Below are positions 61,001 to 64,000 of a DNA stretch of 64,000 nt, piece by piece. Source of the DNA: Corella eumyota (Eukaryota > Chordata > Ascidiacea > Phlebobranchia > Corellidae); assembly GCA_963082875.1 (NCBI GenBank), contig OY720102.1:4898001-4962000 (forward strand), read 5' to 3'. Below the pieces are notes generated by a model. The model did not search any database. It worked only from the letters and a program-made list of their open reading frames with translations, and was not told where the DNA came from. Every line of letters starts with the position of its first letter. The first letter of the stretch is position 1. Both the position numbers and the translations under genes were made by a program.

Positions 61001-64000
61001 ATTTGCGAAAAAATCCAAAAATAAAAAAGTTAGGGCAAAAAATTATTGCCCCCTCCCCCCGTCCCATAAATTGGTACTATATAAAGTGGGCCAATAAAAA
61101 TTTCAAAAAAATTGAAAAATTTAAATCGAATTTAAACCAAACCAATAGAACCGCACTGGTCTAAATATCCTATTTCAAAAAAATTATGAAAAAATATTTA
61201 ATATTAATAAAGTTATGACATATTTACTAAATTTTCGTAAAATTTCAAATCCCGAAATTAAACATCTTATTTGATGCGCATTGCCCTAACTAGCATAAGA
61301 GATAAAGAAATTTGCGAAAAAATCCAAAAATAAAAAAGTTAGGGCAAAAAATTATTTCCCCCCCTCCCCCCCCCCCATAAAATGGTACTATATAAAGTGG
61401 GCAAATAAAAATTTCAAAAAAATTAAAAAATTGAAATCGAATTTAAACCAAACCATTAGAACCGCACTGGTCTAAATATCCTATTTCAAAAAAATTATGA
61501 AAAAATATTTAATATTAATAAAGTTATGACGTATTTACTGAATTTTCGTAAAATTTCAAATCCCGAAATTAAACATCTTATTTGATGCGCATTGCCCTAA
61601 CTAGCATAAGAGATAAAGAAATTTGCGAAAAAATCCAAAAATAAAAGAGTTAGGGCAAAAAATTCCTCCCCTCCCCCCATAAATTGGTACTATATAAAGT
61701 GGGCCAATAAAAATTTCAAAAATATTGAAAAATTTAAATCGAATTTAAACCAAACCAATAGAACCGCACTGGTCTAAATATCCTATTTCAAAAAAATTAT
61801 AAAAAAATATCTAATATTAATAAAGTTATGACATATTTACTAAATTTTTGTAAAATTTCAAATCCCGAAATTAAACATCTTATTTGATGCGCATTGCCCT
61901 AACTAACTTAAGAGATAAAGAAAGTTTCGAAAAAATCCAAAATTAAAAGAGTTAGGGCAAAAAATTATTGCCCCCTCCCCCCCCCATAAATTGGTACTAT
62001 ATAAAGTGGGCCAATAAAAATTTCAAAAAAATTGAAAAATTTAAATCGAATTTAAACCAAACCAATGGAACCGCACTGGTTTAAATATCCTATTTCAAAA
62101 AAATTATGAAAAAATATTTAATATTAATAAAGTTATGACGTATTTACTGAATTTTCGTAAAATTTCAAATCCCGAAATTAAACATCTTATTTGATGCGCA
62201 TTGCCCTAACTAGCATAAGAGATAAAGAAATTTGCGAAAAAATCCAAAAATAAAAAAGTTAGGGCAAAAAATTCCTCCCCCCCCCCCCCCCATAAATTGG
62301 TACTATATAAAGTGGGCCAATAAAAATTTCAAAAAAATTGAAAAATTTAAATCGAATTTAAACCAAACCAATAGAACCGCACTGGTCTAAATATCCTATT
62401 TCAAAAAAATTATGAAAAAATATTTAATATTAATAAAGTTATGACATATTTACTGAATTTTCTTAAAATTTCAAATCCCGAAATTAAACATCTTATTTGA
62501 TGCGCATTGCCCTAACTAACATAAGAGATAAAGAAATTTGCGAAAAAATTCAAAAATAAAAAAGTTAGGGCAAAAAATTATTGCCTCCCCCCCCCCATAT
62601 ATTGGTACTATATAAAGTGGGCCAATAAAAATTTCAAAAAAATTGCAAAATTTAAATCGAATTTAAACCAAACCATTAGAACCGCACTGGTCTAAATATC
62701 CTATTTCAAAAAAATTATGAAAAAATATTTAATATTAATAAAGTTATGACATATTTACTGAATTTTCGTAAAATTTCAAATCCCGAAATTAAACATCTTA
62801 TTTGATGCGCATTGCCCTAACTAACATAAGAGATAAAGAAATTTGCGAAAAAATCCAAAAATAAAAAAGTTAGAGCAAAAAATTCCTCCCCTCCCCCCAT
62901 AAATTGGTACTATATAAAGTGGGCCAATAAAAATTTCAAAAATATTGAAAAATTTAAATCGAATTTAAACCAAACCAATAGAACCGCACTGGTCTAAATA
63001 TCCTATTTCAAAAAAATTATGAAAAAGTATTTAATATTAATAAAGTTATGACATATTTACTAAATTTTCGCAAAATTTCAAATCCCGAAATTAAACATCT
63101 TATTTGATGCGCATTGCCCTAACTAACTTAAGAGATAAAGAAATTTGCGAAAAAATCCAAAAATAAAAGAGTTAGGGCAAAAAATTATTGCCCCCTCCCC
63201 CCCCCCCATAAATTGGTACTATATAAAGTGGGCCAATAAAAATTTCAAAAAAATTGAAAAATTTAAATCGAATTTAAACCAAACCAATAGAACCGCACTG
63301 GTTTAAATATCCTATTTCAAAAAAAATTATGAAAAAATATTTAATATTAATAAAGTTATGATATATTTACTGAATTTTCGTAAAATTTCAAATCCCGAAA
63401 TTAAACATCTTATTTGATGCGCATTGCCCTAACTAGCATAAGAGATAAAGAAATTTGCGAAAAAATCCAAAAATAAAAAAGTTAGGGCAAAAAATTATTC
63501 CCCCCCCCCCCCCCCATAAATTGGTACTATATAAAGTGGGCCAATAAAAATTTCAAAAAAATTAAAACATTGAAATCGAATTTAAACCAAACCATTAGAA
63601 CCGCACTGGTCTAAATATCCTATTTCAAAAAAATTATGAAAAAATATTTAATATTAATAAAGTTATGACATATTTACTAAATTTTTGTAAAATTTCAAAT
63701 CCCGAAATTAAACATCTTATTTGATGCGCATTGCCCTAACTAACATAAGAGATAAAGAAATTTGAGAAAAAATTTAAAAATAAAAAAGTTAGGGCAAAAA
63801 ATTATTGCCCCCCCCCCCCCATAAATTGGTACTATATAAAGTGGGCCAATAAAAATTTCAAAAATATTGAAAAATTTAAATCGAATTTAAACCAAACCAA
63901 TGGAACCGCACTGGTTTAAATATCCTATTTCAAAAAAATTATGAAAAAATATTTAATATTAATAAAGTAATGACATATTTACTGAATTTTCGTAAAATTT
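46096..64000. repeat. Satellite array, about 58 monomers of about 306 bp
   Basis: The landmark ATTTGATGCGCATTGCCC recurs every 302-312 bp from 46281 to 63723 (about 58 times) and the array runs off the window end. Monomers are highly similar. Each contains ACCGCACTGGTCTAAATATC, a run of 5-20 C after AAAAATTATTG, and GGTACTATATAAAGTGGGCC. Length differences come mainly from the C run. Short open frames recurring in some monomers (AIRTALV-like) are by-products of repetition. The first two monomers are the most diverged, as expected at an array edge. Confidence 0.97.
52690..56367. repeat. Higher-order repeat, about 1.84 kb (six monomers), two copies
   Basis: Variant marks recur 1,839 bases apart: AAAAGCTAGGGC with TATATAAAAGGGGC at 52.76, 54.60 and 56.43 kb; CATAAAAGATAAAGAAATTTG at about 53.02 and 54.86 kb; AACCAAAGGAACC at about 53.17 and 55.01 kb; and GTAAAGTAATGAC at about 53.55 and 55.39 kb. 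A further copy of some marks 925 bp upstream (52.25 kb) shows an earlier three-monomer step. Confidence 0.85.

Noticed and set aside
46096-64000. Recurring 66-83-codon frames in the satellite
   Set aside because: They are by-products of a stop-poor stretch in some monomers. Most monomers break the frame through C-run length changes. No splice, start context or family signal.
46096-64000. Possible tandem spliced-leader RNA genes: ATCCTATTTCAAAAAA resembles the ascidian leader as I recall it (about 12 of 16)
   Set aside because: No donor GT follows the match, no Sm-site-like stretch follows, and the A/T-rich match is expected by chance in this composition.
1-64000. CRISPR-like array interpretation of regular repeats
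   Set aside because: Repeats are contiguous satellite or coding modules without unique spacers, in a eukaryotic setting.

Overview
The window looks like compact, AT-rich nuclear DNA of an invertebrate chordate, most likely an ascidian of the Ciona type (inference). Reasons: many short GT-AG introns, tight gene spacing, a single SIX4/5-type homeobox gene, chordate-like SPRTN and TATDN3 sequences, and huge adhesion GPCRs built from CUB, EGF, FN3 and SEA modules. There are no bacterial or viral genes.

Layout. 1-6.4 kb is the 3' half of an adhesion GPCR gene (copy A, + strand, 22 exons, 5' end outside the window). 6.7-6.8 kb holds an orphan last exon of a small minus-strand gene. 7.9-9.4 kb is a decayed GPS/7TM pseudogene from a third, more distant paralogue. 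10.9-33.2 kb is a second adhesion GPCR (copy B) with its complete 5' end: signal peptide, CUB, EGFs, FN3s, a second CUB, then one 5.1-kb exon with 40 near-identical calcium-binding-type EGF repeats, then SEA, four FN3, an EGF-like module, GAIN/GPS and 7TM. Its 5' introns carry a cluster of nine tRNA-derived SINE copies, a foldback element, a minisatellite and a hairpin. From 26.94 kb to about 34.2 kb copy B is a near-identical duplicate of 1-6.99 kb, introns included.

Copy B is altered in three ways that copy A is not: a 113-bp frameshifting deletion in a GAIN-region exon whose length is a multiple of three in copy A, so that skipping it keeps the frame; a changed residue at the GPS cleavage site (HLT to HFT); and a 487-bp hAT-like transposon in the last exon that supplies a new C-terminal tail, stop and poly(A) hexamer.

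33.9-34.8 kb (minus) is a three-exon gene for an 88-residue protein that I do not recognise. It lies head-to-head with a three-exon class A GPCR (35.2-36.5 kb). 37.5-40.1 kb (minus) is a SIX4/5 homeobox gene. 42.0-44.1 kb (minus) is a SPRTN DNA-protein crosslink protease gene with an in-frame TAG in its last exon. It lies head-to-head with a broken TATDN3-like sequence (44.5-44.8 kb). 45.2-46.1 kb holds three copies of a roughly 290-370-bp repeat. 46.1 kb to the window end is a satellite of about 58 monomers of roughly 306 bp, with higher-order structure.

How the genes relate: the first 34 kb is a tandem adhesion-GPCR cluster still being reshaped by duplication, deletion and transposons. The rest is a set of unrelated housekeeping and developmental genes next to a satellite block that may mark heterochromatin (inference).
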